Shown: piece after piece, positions 51,554 through 59,942 of the stretch
How the letters are laid out: the number at the start of each line of letters is the position of its first letter
How positions within the stretch are numbered: the stretch's first letter is position 1
Assembly: GCA_025993795.1 (NCBI GenBank)
Contig: JAMQHL010000048.1
Location: 21,069 to 85,068 of the forward strand
DNA from: Planctomycetota bacterium
GTDB taxonomy: Bacteria > Planctomycetota > UBA8742 > UBA2392
Direction of reading: 5' to 3'
DNA length: 64,000 bases
Program-made: the position numbers and the translations under genes
The notes under the pieces: generated by a model
What the model was told of the DNA's origin: nothing
Databases searched by the model: none
What the model saw: the letters and a program-made list of their open reading frames with translations, nothing else

Positions 51554-52648
51554 ATGGCAAAGGCCAAGACACCTGCGAAAGTTACCCGGACCGAAACACA
51601 CTCACAGGCGGGCGGCATCCTGCTTGAGACACGGCTTACGCGTGAGCAGCAGCTGGAGCTGTTTCGCTGGATGGTGCTGAACCGCGAGTTCGACAACAAG
51701 ATCAGCCTGCTGTACCGCCGCGGCCTCGTCATCGGCGCGGCCTTTTCCAGCCTGGGGCAGGAAGCCACAAGCTGCGCCAGCACTTTCGCCGTCGAGAAAG
51801 ACGACATCATCGCGCCGATGATCCGTAATGCCGGCAGCACGCTGGTCAAGGGCCTGCCGCCGCGCGACTTTCTGGCCAATTACATGTACCGCATCAACAG
51901 CCCCACCGGCGGCCGCGACGGCAACACCCACATGGGTGATCTGCGCTACGGCATCATCGCGCCGATCAGCATGCTGGGTTGCAGCATTGCCCTTGCCAGC
52001 GGTTTTGTGCTTGCGGCGCGCATGAAAGGCCAGGAGCGCGTTGCCCTGACCTGGATCGGTGAGGGCAGCACCAGCACCGGCGAGTTTCACGAAGACGTCA
52101 ACTTTGCCGCAGTCATGAAGGCGCCGCTGGTCGTGATCATCGAAAACAACCAGTACGCCTACAGCACGCCAACGTCGCAGCAGTGCGCAGCCGAGCGCTT
52201 CTCTGACAAGGCAATCGGGTACGGCATCAAGCACTCGGTAACGATTGACGGCAACGACGCCAACGCCGTGTACGAGACCAGCAAAGACGCCGTTGACCGG
52301 GCGCGGGCAGGGCAGGGCACGCAGTTGTTTGAGGTGCTTACGTTCCGGCGCAAGGGCCACGCCGAACACGACCCTGCCAAGTATGTGCCCAAGGACGTTC
52401 TCGAGCATTGGGAGAAGAACGACCCGCTACAACGCTACGGTGCCTATCTGAAAGAACTGGGCTACATTGACGATGACGGCATCCACGAGATGACGGCGAA
52501 GATTCGCGCCGACATTGAAGCCGCCGAAGAGTGGGTGATGCAGCAGCCAAAGCCCGACCCCGCAACCGTGCTGCAGGGTGTTTACGCCGACCAGCGCCAC
52601 CCGGCGCACATGGACGACGAGTTCCTTTACGACCGTAAGTATCGGTGA
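51554..52648 (+). CDS. pdhA: Pyruvate (or branched-chain 2-oxoacid) dehydrogenase E1 alpha subunit
   Basis: 364 residues. Thiamine diphosphate enzyme subunit that decarboxylates the 2-oxoacid. The ThDP/Mg motif starts at GEG (169-171) and ends in ENNQYA (about 197-202), with STSTGEFHEDVNFA between; GRDGNTHMGD and FRRKGHAEHDP are the phosphorylation-loop regions. It is the alpha chain of the alpha2-beta2 type; beta is pdhB 7.3 kb downstream. The alpha-beta type does not separate pyruvate from branched-chain enzymes by motif alone. ATG at 51554, with CATATT 7 nt upstream. Confidence 0.9.
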   Translation: MAKAKTPAKVTRTETHSQAGGILLETRLTREQQLELFRWMVLNREFDNKISLLYRRGLVIGAAFSSLGQEATSCASTFAVEKDDIIAPMIRNAGSTLVKGLPPRDFLANYMYRINSPTGGRDGNTHMGDLRYGIIAPISMLGCSIALASGFVLAARMKGQERVALTWIGEGSTSTGEFHEDVNFAAVMKAPLVVIIENNQYAYSTPTSQQCAAERFSDKAIGYGIKHSVTIDGNDANAVYETSKDAVDRARAGQGTQLFEVLTFRRKGHAEHDPAKYVPKDVLEHWEKNDPLQRYGAYLKELGYIDDDGIHEMTAKIRADIEAAEEWVMQQPKPDPATVLQGVYADQRHPAHMDDEFLYDRKYR

Positions 52649-52650
52649 CC

Positions 52651-52676
52651 CCGGGCTAACCAACCGTCAAGCCCGG
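52651..52676 (+). terminator. Possible terminator hairpin after pdhA
   Basis: CCGGGCT / AGCCCGG stem of 7 bp with a 12-nt loop, right after the stop; no T run, so weak. Confidence 0.35.
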
Positions 52677-52808
52677 TATTGCCGATGCTGAACTCGAAAA
52701 CCATCCTGCGACACCCGGACCATTGCTACTATCAGGCAGTGGCCTCGCGGAGATGGCCGGGCGGCCGCAAACAGTTTGAAAGTACTTTCAACCGTTCGCA
52801 GGCATCCC

Positions 52809-53990
52809 ATGGACGAGCCGACGTCGTCCGGAATACGACCGCTTGCCCTGCGCACCACGACCGAAAGTCTGGGTGAAGGCCAGTCATTGCTGCTTCGCCC
52901 GCAGCAAACCGAACGTCGCCTTCTGATCCTGCTGCTGCCGCTGTTTGCCGTGGCATGCGTGACCGGCTGGGCAGACGTTGAGTTGACGGGAGATGCGCGC
53001 TGGTTTGAGCGGTATGTCATGTTGCCGGCGGCGGTGGTCTTCGTTGGGCTGCTGGTCTGGGCGATCCGGGCTCCGGCGCGCAAGGCTCGGCACGTGCGGG
53101 TCGTCACCCTGGTTGTGGGGCCGGGAGTGGTTCTCGTCGGTTTCGGGCAGCAGCTTTGGGAGTTCGCCAGCCATGGATTTGACGAAACGCACTACTTCGG
53201 CATGTCGGTGTGGTTGGTCCTTTCGTGCGCGCTGTACATATTTCTGCTGCCGTCGGGGTACGCATGGCGTTTCGCCGTGGCGTACTACCTGGTTTCAGTG
53301 CTGATGCTGGCGGCGTTTCTTCTCTACAACACAGCCCCCATCCCCAGGTTTGTGGTCAGCGAGATGGTGATGAACAACCTCGTCGCGCCCCCGCTGTTTA
53401 TCGCACTGCTCTCGGCATTCACGCGTCTGCAAGTCGAATATATGAAGGCCCGCACTCACGCCGAAGACCTTCGAGAACTCGCGCTGGTCGACGGCTTGAC
53501 CCGGTTGCCAAACCGGCGCGCGTTCGGGCAGTCGTTCAAGCGCGCGCGGGCCCGATTGCGGCGTAACAAGACCCCGCTGTGCGCGATGGTCCTCGACATC
53601 GACCACTTCAAGCGGGTCAACGACACACTCGGCCACCAGGTCGGCGACGAAGTGCTGGTTCGGCTTGCCACCGTGCTTACGAGCGAACTGCGCGGCACCG
53701 ACGAGGTCTTTCGTTGGGGCGGCGAAGAGTTCGCCGTCCTGCTTGATGAGACGACAAGCGCCAGGTTGCCGGAAGTCGGCGAACGCATTCGGCTGGCTGT
53801 CCAGAACGCCCGAATACTGGATGACAGCCCGATCACCATCAGCATTGGCGCCACCCACGTGCAACCGCAGGACGACGAAGAATCAGTGTTCCACCGAGCC
53901 GACCTGGCGCTGTATCGGTCGAAGAACGAGGGCCGCAACCGCGTCACCGTGAACGACAAGCCGGCCGACTTCGTCGACTTTCGGCCCTGA
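52809..53990 (+). CDS. Membrane-bound diguanylate cyclase (GGDEF)
   Basis: 393 residues. About six membrane helices (LLILLLPLFAVACVTGWADV, VRVVTLVVGPGVVLVGFGQQ, SVWLVLSCALYIFLLPSGYA, VAYYLVSVLMLAAFLLYNTA) form the sensor, then a GGDEF domain: LVDGLTRLPNRRAF, LDIDHFKRVNDTLGHQVGDE and the active site GGEEF at 304-308. The product-binding I-site RGTD (295-298) is present 5 residues before it, so it should be a true, feedback-inhibited c-di-GMP synthase. Start at ATG 52809; a TTG 33 bp earlier is possible. Confidence 0.93.
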   Translation: MDEPTSSGIRPLALRTTTESLGEGQSLLLRPQQTERRLLILLLPLFAVACVTGWADVELTGDARWFERYVMLPAAVVFVGLLVWAIRAPARKARHVRVVTLVVGPGVVLVGFGQQLWEFASHGFDETHYFGMSVWLVLSCALYIFLLPSGYAWRFAVAYYLVSVLMLAAFLLYNTAPIPRFVVSEMVMNNLVAPPLFIALLSAFTRLQVEYMKARTHAEDLRELALVDGLTRLPNRRAFGQSFKRARARLRRNKTPLCAMVLDIDHFKRVNDTLGHQVGDEVLVRLATVLTSELRGTDEVFRWGGEEFAVLLDETTSARLPEVGERIRLAVQNARILDDSPITISIGATHVQPQDDEESVFHRADLALYRSKNEGRNRVTVNDKPADFVDFRP

Positions 53991-53995
53991 GGCTC

Positions 53996-55978
53996 TTAGG
54001 GGTTGTACAGCGCACCGTCGTTCTGTGGATTCGTGCCGGCGAAGCCGAAGTCCTTGCCGCCCCAGACAATGATCTGGCGGCCGGTCCAGAATGCCTTGGC
54101 ATTGAAGCGCCCGCCCAGGCTGGGCGTCGTCATCGTCACCCAGTTCTGGATCGAGTAGTCAAAGAACTCGCCGTCGTTCTGGGCCCAAGTGCCGAAGTGG
54201 TCCAGGCCGCCCCAGACAAACACGCCGTCGGTTGTTGCGACGGCGGCGGGCTGCCGGCGGATGATTGCCCACGTACCGATCGCCGTCCATGTGTTGTTTG
54301 AGGGGTTCCAGGTGGCGCCGTCCATATACGCATTGATGTTGCCGCCCCAAACGAAGAGTTCGCTGCCGGTCCAGACCACAGTGCTCTGGTAGGCCTGAAC
54401 GTTCGGCGCGCTGGTGGCGGTGATAGAGCCCCAGCTGTCGCCGACCGGGTCATAGGTCGCGCCGTCATACAGGTCGTTGCCTGCGTCGTCGAACCCGCCC
54501 CACACCATCATCCTGCTGCCGCTCCAGACAGCTTTGTGGCGCTCGCGGCCCGCCAGCGTACCGGGCGCTGACGAGAGTGCTCGCCAGGTGTTGGCCGACG
54601 GGTCGTAAGCGGCGCCGTCCTTGAACGGAACCTGCGCCGCGGCTTGGCCGCCAAAGACGATCATCTCACTGCCGGTCCAGACGGCGGTGTGCAGTGCGCG
54701 GGCGCTCGGCGCGCCGGAAGAACTGAGTGTGGTCCAGGCGTTGCCGATGGGGTCATACGAATAGGTGTCATTGAAGTAGGTGGTGCCGTCCCGGCCGCCG
54801 AACACGATCATGCGCTTGCCGGTCCAGACCGCCGTGTGCTCAACCCGCGCCTGCGGCGCCCCGGTGGTGGACATCAGTGTCGAAGTGCCCGCGCCGGGAA
54901 CCATTACATGACCTGCGTTTGTCGCGGTGAACTCGCCGCCGAACTGCAGGATCTTGCTGCCGGTGAACACCGCGGTGCCGCCGAGGTCAGCCTCAAGCGT
55001 GAACGATGCGACCCAGGTGTCGGAGTTGCCGGCGACCACCACCATCAATGTCATCGCCAGCGAAGCCGTGTTGGCAGCCGAGTCCGTAACCCGCACCGTG
55101 AAGTCAAAGCGCCCGAACACGCTGGGAGTGCCCGAGATCGCGGTGCCTGGCGTGCCGGATGCGCCCAGCGAAAGACCCGGCGGGATCTCGCCGCCGGTGA
55201 CAGCCCAGGTGTATCCGCTGAACGAGCCGCCCGTAGCCGTAACCGGCTGATTGTAAGGCGTGGTGGTCGTACCGTCTGCCATCATTGCCACGGACGTAAT
55301 GGAAAGCGGCGTGGCAAGCACGTCTATCTGCAATGCCGCCTGCGCGACCAGTGCCGCTGAATCCTCGACCTGCACTGTGAAGTTGTATGTACCCGCAATA
55401 CTCGGCGTGCCGCTGATGCTGCTGGAAGGCGTGCCCGACACGGCCAGCGAAAGGCCGGGCGGCAGGCTGCCGCTGGCGATCGACCAGGTGTACCCGCTGC
55501 CCGAGCCGCCGGCGGCCGTGACCGCCTGCGAGTATGACTGGTGTTCGGCGCCGTCGGGCAGTGATGCGGTCGCGATTGCCAGCGCAGTACCGGCGCCAAC
55601 GTCAAGCTGCAAAGCAGCGGTGGCGGTTGCGCCAACCATGTCGGTCACTTCGACGGTAAAGTTGAAAGTGCCCAGCACAGTGGCTGTACCGGAAACCGTT
55701 GCCGTGGGCGTCCCGGAAGGCGACAGGTTCAGGCCCGCGGGCAAGGCCCCCGCGATGATCGTCCAACCGTAGCCGGCGTTGCTGCCGCCGACCGCGCGGA
55801 TTGTCTCGCTGTAGGGCTGGCCCAGCGCGGCATTGGCCATGGTGGTGGTCGTGATGCCCAGGATTGCAGGCGTGTTCGAGCCGCCGCCCCCTCCGCCGTT
55901 GCTTTCGCCGCAACCGGCTGCAAAGCACAGCAGCAGGGCCGCGGCCATGAGCATGACCTGCAGACGCTTGAATCGCAT
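53996..55978 (-). CDS. Lipoprotein with putative-Ig (He_PIG) and Kelch repeats
   Basis: 660 residues. Lipobox ALLLCFAAGCGES then a glycine run. Three Ig-like domains of the He_PIG type follow, each with Y-S/N-x-x-V-T-A-x-GGSxxGYxW and GxLPPGLSLxxSGTPxxxISG. From about 330 on are Kelch blades (RVEHTAVWTGKRMIVFGGRD, ARALHTAVWTGSEMIVFGGQ, TVVWTGSELFVWGGNINAYM). An outside-facing adhesive or binding protein. ATG with GAGGAG upstream. Divergent from the XRE regulator gene with 124 bp between, which carries palindromes. Confidence 0.93.
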   Translation of the reverse strand: MRFKRLQVMLMAAALLLCFAAGCGESNGGGGGGSNTPAILGITTTTMANAALGQPYSETIRAVGGSNAGYGWTIIAGALPAGLNLSPSGTPTATVSGTATVLGTFNFTVEVTDMVGATATAALQLDVGAGTALAIATASLPDGAEHQSYSQAVTAAGGSGSGYTWSIASGSLPPGLSLAVSGTPSSSISGTPSIAGTYNFTVQVEDSAALVAQAALQIDVLATPLSITSVAMMADGTTTTPYNQPVTATGGSFSGYTWAVTGGEIPPGLSLGASGTPGTAISGTPSVFGRFDFTVRVTDSAANTASLAMTLMVVVAGNSDTWVASFTLEADLGGTAVFTGSKILQFGGEFTATNAGHVMVPGAGTSTLMSTTGAPQARVEHTAVWTGKRMIVFGGRDGTTYFNDTYSYDPIGNAWTTLSSSGAPSARALHTAVWTGSEMIVFGGQAAAQVPFKDGAAYDPSANTWRALSSAPGTLAGRERHKAVWSGSRMMVWGGFDDAGNDLYDGATYDPVGDSWGSITATSAPNVQAYQSTVVWTGSELFVWGGNINAYMDGATWNPSNNTWTAIGTWAIIRRQPAAVATTDGVFVWGGLDHFGTWAQNDGEFFDYSIQNWVTMTTPSLGGRFNAKAFWTGRQIIVWGGKDFGFAGTNPQNDGALYNP

Positions 55979-56054
55979 GGTTTCTCCTCAGTCCTTGATC
56001 GGTACCGCGGTGCCGCCGCAGTTCCGCCTCCGGATACAAAGATAGCCAATCGGC

Positions 56055-56096
56055 CGCAGCGTACGTAGGCTGCGACCCGAGAAAAGTTCCGGAACT
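56055..56096. promoter_or_regulatory. Palindromes in the divergent lipoprotein/XRE control region
   Basis: CGCAGC-N8-GCTGCG at 56055-56074 and a perfect 12-bp palindrome AGTTCCGGAACT at 56085-56096, ending 6 nt before the XRE gene ATG. A half site AGTTCCG lies at 56020-56026. Probable operators for autoregulation. Confidence 0.5.
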
Positions 56097-56102
56097 GGAA
56101 AC

Positions 56103-57629
56103 ATGGCGCGCGCACGATCCAAAGACGATTCTGTATCCGGAAACGACGGCGAAGCCATCCGGCGGCGGCTTGGACGCATCGTGGCCGAGCACTCGTTGTC
56201 GACACTGGCCGAGCGCACGGGCACCCCGATCAGCAGCGTGCACCGCTATGTCAACGGCGGGCGCATTCCCGCCGAGTTCTGCGGGGCACTGGCGGCGGAG
56301 TTGTCGGTCAGCCCGATGTGGCTCCTGAACGGGCAGGGGGCGCCCTACCTGACCGACGTGGGTGGCATGGCGACCGTGCTTGCGTCGGGCATGCGCGAGG
56401 TCGTTGAGGCCATGAACGCGGCGTCGAAACTCAAGCTTGGGTCGCTGGCGCAACGACGCGACCTGAAGCTGCTGCACGAGCTTGCCGATGCGTCGTCGCG
56501 CCACGAGAAGCTGCGTGGGCAGCTTACGCGTGAAGTAGAGCCCGTGATCCGTGAGTGGCTTGGCGCGCTTCGAGAGGCCCTGAACAAGTTTGAGCTTTCG
56601 CGCGCCGACGACCTGGAAAGCGCGCTGTCGCGCCTGTTGCGGTTTACCGACGATGCAAGCCTGCTTCGCGAATTTGACCGGTGTCGCGCGCAATCAGCCT
56701 ACATCCAGGGCCGCCGCGCCGATGCCGTGAACCTGCAACGCCGCAACCTGATGCTGCTGCTGGCCGAGGGCGCCGAGCTGCGCGAGATTGAGCTGCGCGA
56801 GTGCTTCAACCTGTGCGTGGCGCTCAGCGGCATGGGCCGCAGCGAAGAAGGACGCGCGGTTGCTGAGGCCACGCTGGCGCTGCGCGGACACGACAAGCCC
56901 CGCACCACGAACGCGTTGCTGGTGCAGTCGATGCTTGCGGCGTTCGAGTTGTCGCTGGGCAACGCCGCGCGTTGCGTTTCTGTGCTGGAAGAGATCTACC
57001 CCAGGCGCACCCAGCACGCCGCCCCGAACATTGAGATGGTGCAGGCCATGACCTTGCTGCGCGTACAGGGCTTCAGTGCGCGCGCCGTGCTGCACGAAGG
57101 GTTCTGGGGCCTGCCGGTCGTGATTGACGTGCTGCGCTTCGTGCTGTGGCGCGAAGACCCGGACGAAATCGCGTTCGCGGTGAAGTTCATTGAACAGCGC
57201 GACAAAAAACTGCTGCACGGCGCGCACCTGTATGCAGCACAGGCCCGCTGGGTGCTGCGTGCCTTGAGCAGCAAGCCCGCCAATGCGATGTCGGCAGGGC
57301 TGCTGGAACTTGAGGTGCGTTTTGCCAGCGACCAGCCGCTGGAGCAGCTTGAGCTCACGGTGCTGCGCGCGCAGCGGGCCAGGCTGTCAGCCGCTCGCGA
57401 TGCTGCCACGCTGGCGTTGCAGGCTCACGAACTTCTAGTCGGGTTGCCCGGGGCGGTCCAGGCGGACGCGGCCGTCATCGGGTTGCATGCGCACAATGTG
57501 CTTGAACTGGCGCCGCGCCGAGCCGCGCTAAGGCCAGCCGCAGGCGAGATGCGGCAGAAGGTCGCGCGCTACCTGCACAACGGGTTCGGCATGTACCGTG
57601 ACTTCGCGGCACGACATGGCATTGCCTGA
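56103..57629 (+). CDS. XRE-type DNA-binding protein with helical repeat (TPR-like) regulatory domain
   Basis: 508 residues. Residues 15-80 form a helix-turn-helix of the Cro/CI kind: LGRIVAEHSLSTLAERTGTP, then SSVHRYVNGGRIPAEFCGAL and MWLLNGQG, the C-terminal mark of XRE domains. The remaining 400 residues are all helical with TPR spacing, like quorum or stress regulators that bind a peptide or protein, though no ligand can be named. It is divergent from the Kelch lipoprotein gene and has a palindrome right before its start, so it likely controls both. Confidence 0.85.
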   Translation: MARARSKDDSVSGNDGEAIRRRLGRIVAEHSLSTLAERTGTPISSVHRYVNGGRIPAEFCGALAAELSVSPMWLLNGQGAPYLTDVGGMATVLASGMREVVEAMNAASKLKLGSLAQRRDLKLLHELADASSRHEKLRGQLTREVEPVIREWLGALREALNKFELSRADDLESALSRLLRFTDDASLLREFDRCRAQSAYIQGRRADAVNLQRRNLMLLLAEGAELREIELRECFNLCVALSGMGRSEEGRAVAEATLALRGHDKPRTTNALLVQSMLAAFELSLGNAARCVSVLEEIYPRRTQHAAPNIEMVQAMTLLRVQGFSARAVLHEGFWGLPVVIDVLRFVLWREDPDEIAFAVKFIEQRDKKLLHGAHLYAAQARWVLRALSSKPANAMSAGLLELEVRFASDQPLEQLELTVLRAQRARLSAARDAATLALQAHELLVGLPGAVQADAAVIGLHAHNVLELAPRRAALRPAAGEMRQKVARYLHNGFGMYRDFAARHGIA

Positions 57630-57642
57630 AGACTGCGTATCC

Positions 57643-57990
57643 CTACAGACCGGCTTCGCACCACATGCATCTCTTGGCGAGCTTCTGGTTCTGGCGGTTG
57701 CACTTGGGACAGGTCCGCGGCTCCATCTCTGATTTGGCTTTGCCGTCGAGCTCGCCGTCCTGGATGTCGATAAAGTCCTTGAGGTCCTGAAACTGGGCCT
57801 CGGTGAACACGCCTGCCTGCTGGCAGATCGTTGCCAGTGACTTCACGATCAGGTTGAGCTGTTCAATTTCGTGTTGCAGCTCTTTGATGTCGCTGCGGGC
57901 GTCTTCGATCTTCCAGTTTGTCTTGGCCTCAAGCGCGGTAATCTTGGCGCCTTCGCGCTTGCTGGCCAATCCCATTACGCTCCAGAGCAT
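57643..57990 (-). CDS. Coiled-coil protein with C-terminal zinc ribbon
   Basis: 115 residues from the ATG at 57990 (GGGGGAAGG upstream). Heptad-rich helix in the middle (ARSDIKELQHEIEQLNLIVK), then CPKCNRQNQKLAKRCMWCEAG, two CxxC pairs that make a small zinc ribbon. Could bind nucleic acid or a protein; no family assigned. Its stop is 13 bp from the stop of the XRE gene (convergent). The longer upstream frame is not supported. Confidence 0.75.
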   Translation of the reverse strand: MLWSVMGLASKREGAKITALEAKTNWKIEDARSDIKELQHEIEQLNLIVKSLATICQQAGVFTEAQFQDLKDFIDIQDGELDGKAKSEMEPRTCPKCNRQNQKLAKRCMWCEAGL

Positions 57991-58336
57991 GCCTTCCCCC
58001 TTTTTCCAGTCCGCGCAGCATACATCCGGATGCGCGGCGGGCCAAATGACAAGGGCGCGTCTTGAGTGTCTCGGCGCCGAAGTTGCCCTGCTTGCCGCCC
58101 CCGCAGGTCGGCAGCCATTCGCGGCCGTCTTCGCGCTCCTTCTTCTTGCTGCGTGCCCAGCTCGCCTTTGCCCTCGTCGTGCTTCTTGCACGGCGGGCAA
58201 AAGCCACCACGTCACGAATTCCACCCCTCCCTCGATAGAACGCCCCATGCAACCCCTGAGGCTGCACCGGGCGTGTTGTGACTTCGCTGAATCCTGCGAG
58301 GTTTACGCAACCTGCCGAACTGCTAGAAGTTGCGCC
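57991..58336. other. Intergenic region upstream of the DUF429 gene
   Basis: 346 bp. I find no gene, RNA or clear hairpin. TAGAAG lies 7 nt before the ATG at 58337. The open frames here are GC-driven and lack family character. Confidence 0.4.
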
Positions 58337-59131
58337 ATGGAAGCCACCGGCATCAACCTCAGCGCGTTCGGGGCGACCCGCCGGCCACTTGTCGCCCTCG
58401 CCAAAGACACTGCCGACGGCGTGCACGTTCAGATTGCCCCCGCGCGGGCCTTCGGCAGCGCCAAGCTTTCCGACCGAGTTGACGACACATTCGCCGCCTG
58501 GCGCGCGAGCCTGCTGGAGATGGCGACGCCTATTGGCGTCGATGTGGCACTGGATGTGTCCGGCTTGACCAGCCCCATACGTGCGCCCGGCTCAAGCCAG
58601 CTATGGGAATTGACTCATCGGCCGCTGGATTTTGCCTTCTATGGCGCGGCGCCGCTGACTGACAAGATCGGCGAGTTCGGTCATCGTTTCCGGACCATGC
58701 TGGGCCTGAGCGAATTCGGTGGCAAGATCATTGAGGTCTCGCCCCTGGCGACCGTTGAGCTGCTGGGCTTCAAGGGCCAGTACGTGGGCGGCGGCGCGCA
58801 CCACGGGCACAGCGGATGGAAAGCCGACGACAAGGGCAAGCGCGGCGACAAGCTGATGGCCAAGCTGCTGAGCGAACTTGGCGTGAACCCGCTGCCCGGT
58901 GCCGAGAAGTTCGGCAGCGATGAGCTGGATGCCATGCTGTGCGCGCTGACGGCGCTGGCAGTTGCACGCGGCGATGCGGTACGGAAGGGCCAAGAACTCG
59001 ACGCCGACATCGCAGAGCGCTGCGCCCGCCGCGCAATTGCCGAGCCCAACCCAGCCCACAAAGCGCCGGCCAGCAGCGCCGTGCTGGCCGAGCCCTTCTG
59101 GGCCACGCTGAACGTAAGCGCAAAGGCCTGA
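58337..59131 (+). CDS. DUF429 family protein (predicted RNase H-like fold)
   Basis: 264 residues. DUF429 features: an N-terminal strand pattern with PIGVDVALDVSG, the IIEVSPLATVELLGFKG block matching EVYPAAxxRxLG, and DELDAMLCALTALAVARG near the end, where the acidic residues of the RNase H-like site would fall. The family is widespread and its activity is not established. The ATG at 58337 is chosen for homology; a much longer open frame upstream is spurious. The next gene (nucleotidyltransferase-like) follows 54 bp later on the same strand. Confidence 0.8.
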   Translation: MEATGINLSAFGATRRPLVALAKDTADGVHVQIAPARAFGSAKLSDRVDDTFAAWRASLLEMATPIGVDVALDVSGLTSPIRAPGSSQLWELTHRPLDFAFYGAAPLTDKIGEFGHRFRTMLGLSEFGGKIIEVSPLATVELLGFKGQYVGGGAHHGHSGWKADDKGKRGDKLMAKLLSELGVNPLPGAEKFGSDELDAMLCALTALAVARGDAVRKGQELDADIAERCARRAIAEPNPAHKAPASSAVLAEPFWATLNVSAKA

Positions 59132-59185
59132 CGCAAACCGCCTTCATTTCAGCGCCGCAGAGGTATACTGGCCGCGGAGCACTGA

Positions 59186-59797
59186 ATGCCGGTACCGATG
59201 CGAAAAGTCTTTCAAGAGGCCCGGGAGTTTTTCATGGGCGAGTCCAACGTTCAGAAGGCGGCAGAGAAAGTGTGCCGTTACCTTGAGGACATGAAGATCC
59301 CGTATGCGCTGTGCGGCGGGCTGGCCGTCAACCGCTACGGCCTCAAGCGGATGACCGAGGACGTTGACATCCTGCTGACACGCGAGGGTCTTGCACAGTT
59401 CAAGCAGCGCTGGCTGGGTGCGGGGTGGCTAGAGCGTTTTCCGGGCTCAAAGGGCCTCAAGGACCCGGAGAACAGAGTGAAGATTGATGTGCTGCTGACC
59501 GGTGAAATCCCCGGCGACGGCAAAACCGCTCCATTCGGTTTTCCCGACCCGGGCGCAGTGTCGCAGCCGGACGAAGACGGCATTCGTGTATTGAGCCTGG
59601 CGGCGCTGATTCAGTTGAAGCTCGCCAGTGGCATGACTTCGCCACACCGGCTGCAGGACTTCGCGGACGTGTTGCGCCTGATTGAGGCGAATGAGTTGCC
59701 ACGTGACTACGCGGCCAAACTGCACGAGTACGTTCGCGGCAAGTACGACGACCTTTGGCAAGCCGCACAAACTGTGGACCCGCAGGAAGAAGCCTGA
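59186..59797 (+). CDS. Nucleotidyltransferase-fold protein (AbiEii/MNT-like)
   Basis: 203 residues. The segment YALCGGLAVNRYGLKRMTED followed by VDILL is the nucleotidyltransferase motif hG[GS]...DxD-like (GG...DVDIL). Later acidic KIDVLL gives the third carboxylate. The helical C-terminus (LIQLKLASGMTSPHRLQDFA) is typical of AbiEii-like proteins, some of which are toxins; no antitoxin is adjacent, so it may be a house-keeping or orphan enzyme. ATG has GGAG 6 nt upstream, and a TATACT box lies about 20 bp before the start. Confidence 0.8.
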   Translation: MPVPMRKVFQEAREFFMGESNVQKAAEKVCRYLEDMKIPYALCGGLAVNRYGLKRMTEDVDILLTREGLAQFKQRWLGAGWLERFPGSKGLKDPENRVKIDVLLTGEIPGDGKTAPFGFPDPGAVSQPDEDGIRVLSLAALIQLKLASGMTSPHRLQDFADVLRLIEANELPRDYAAKLHEYVRGKYDDLWQAAQTVDPQEEA

Positions 59798-59907
59798 TTG
59801 CTCAACGGGTGACCCATGGGGCCGTGGCTCCGTAACGCCCTGTCTGATGCGGTGTTGACGCGGTCGGCGTTTGTGCTGTCAATCCTAGCGCGTTCCTGAA
59901 CCGACTC

Positions 59908-59936
59908 TTGCCCCGGAAGCAGCGCCGGTCTAGATA
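59908..59936 (+). promoter_or_regulatory. Promoter of pdhB, leaderless type
   Basis: TTGCCC at 59908-59913, 17-bp spacer, TAGATA at 59931-59936, then 6 nt and ATG at 59943. The only one of these starts with a plausible -35. Confidence 0.5.
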
Positions 59937-59942
59937 CAGGCC

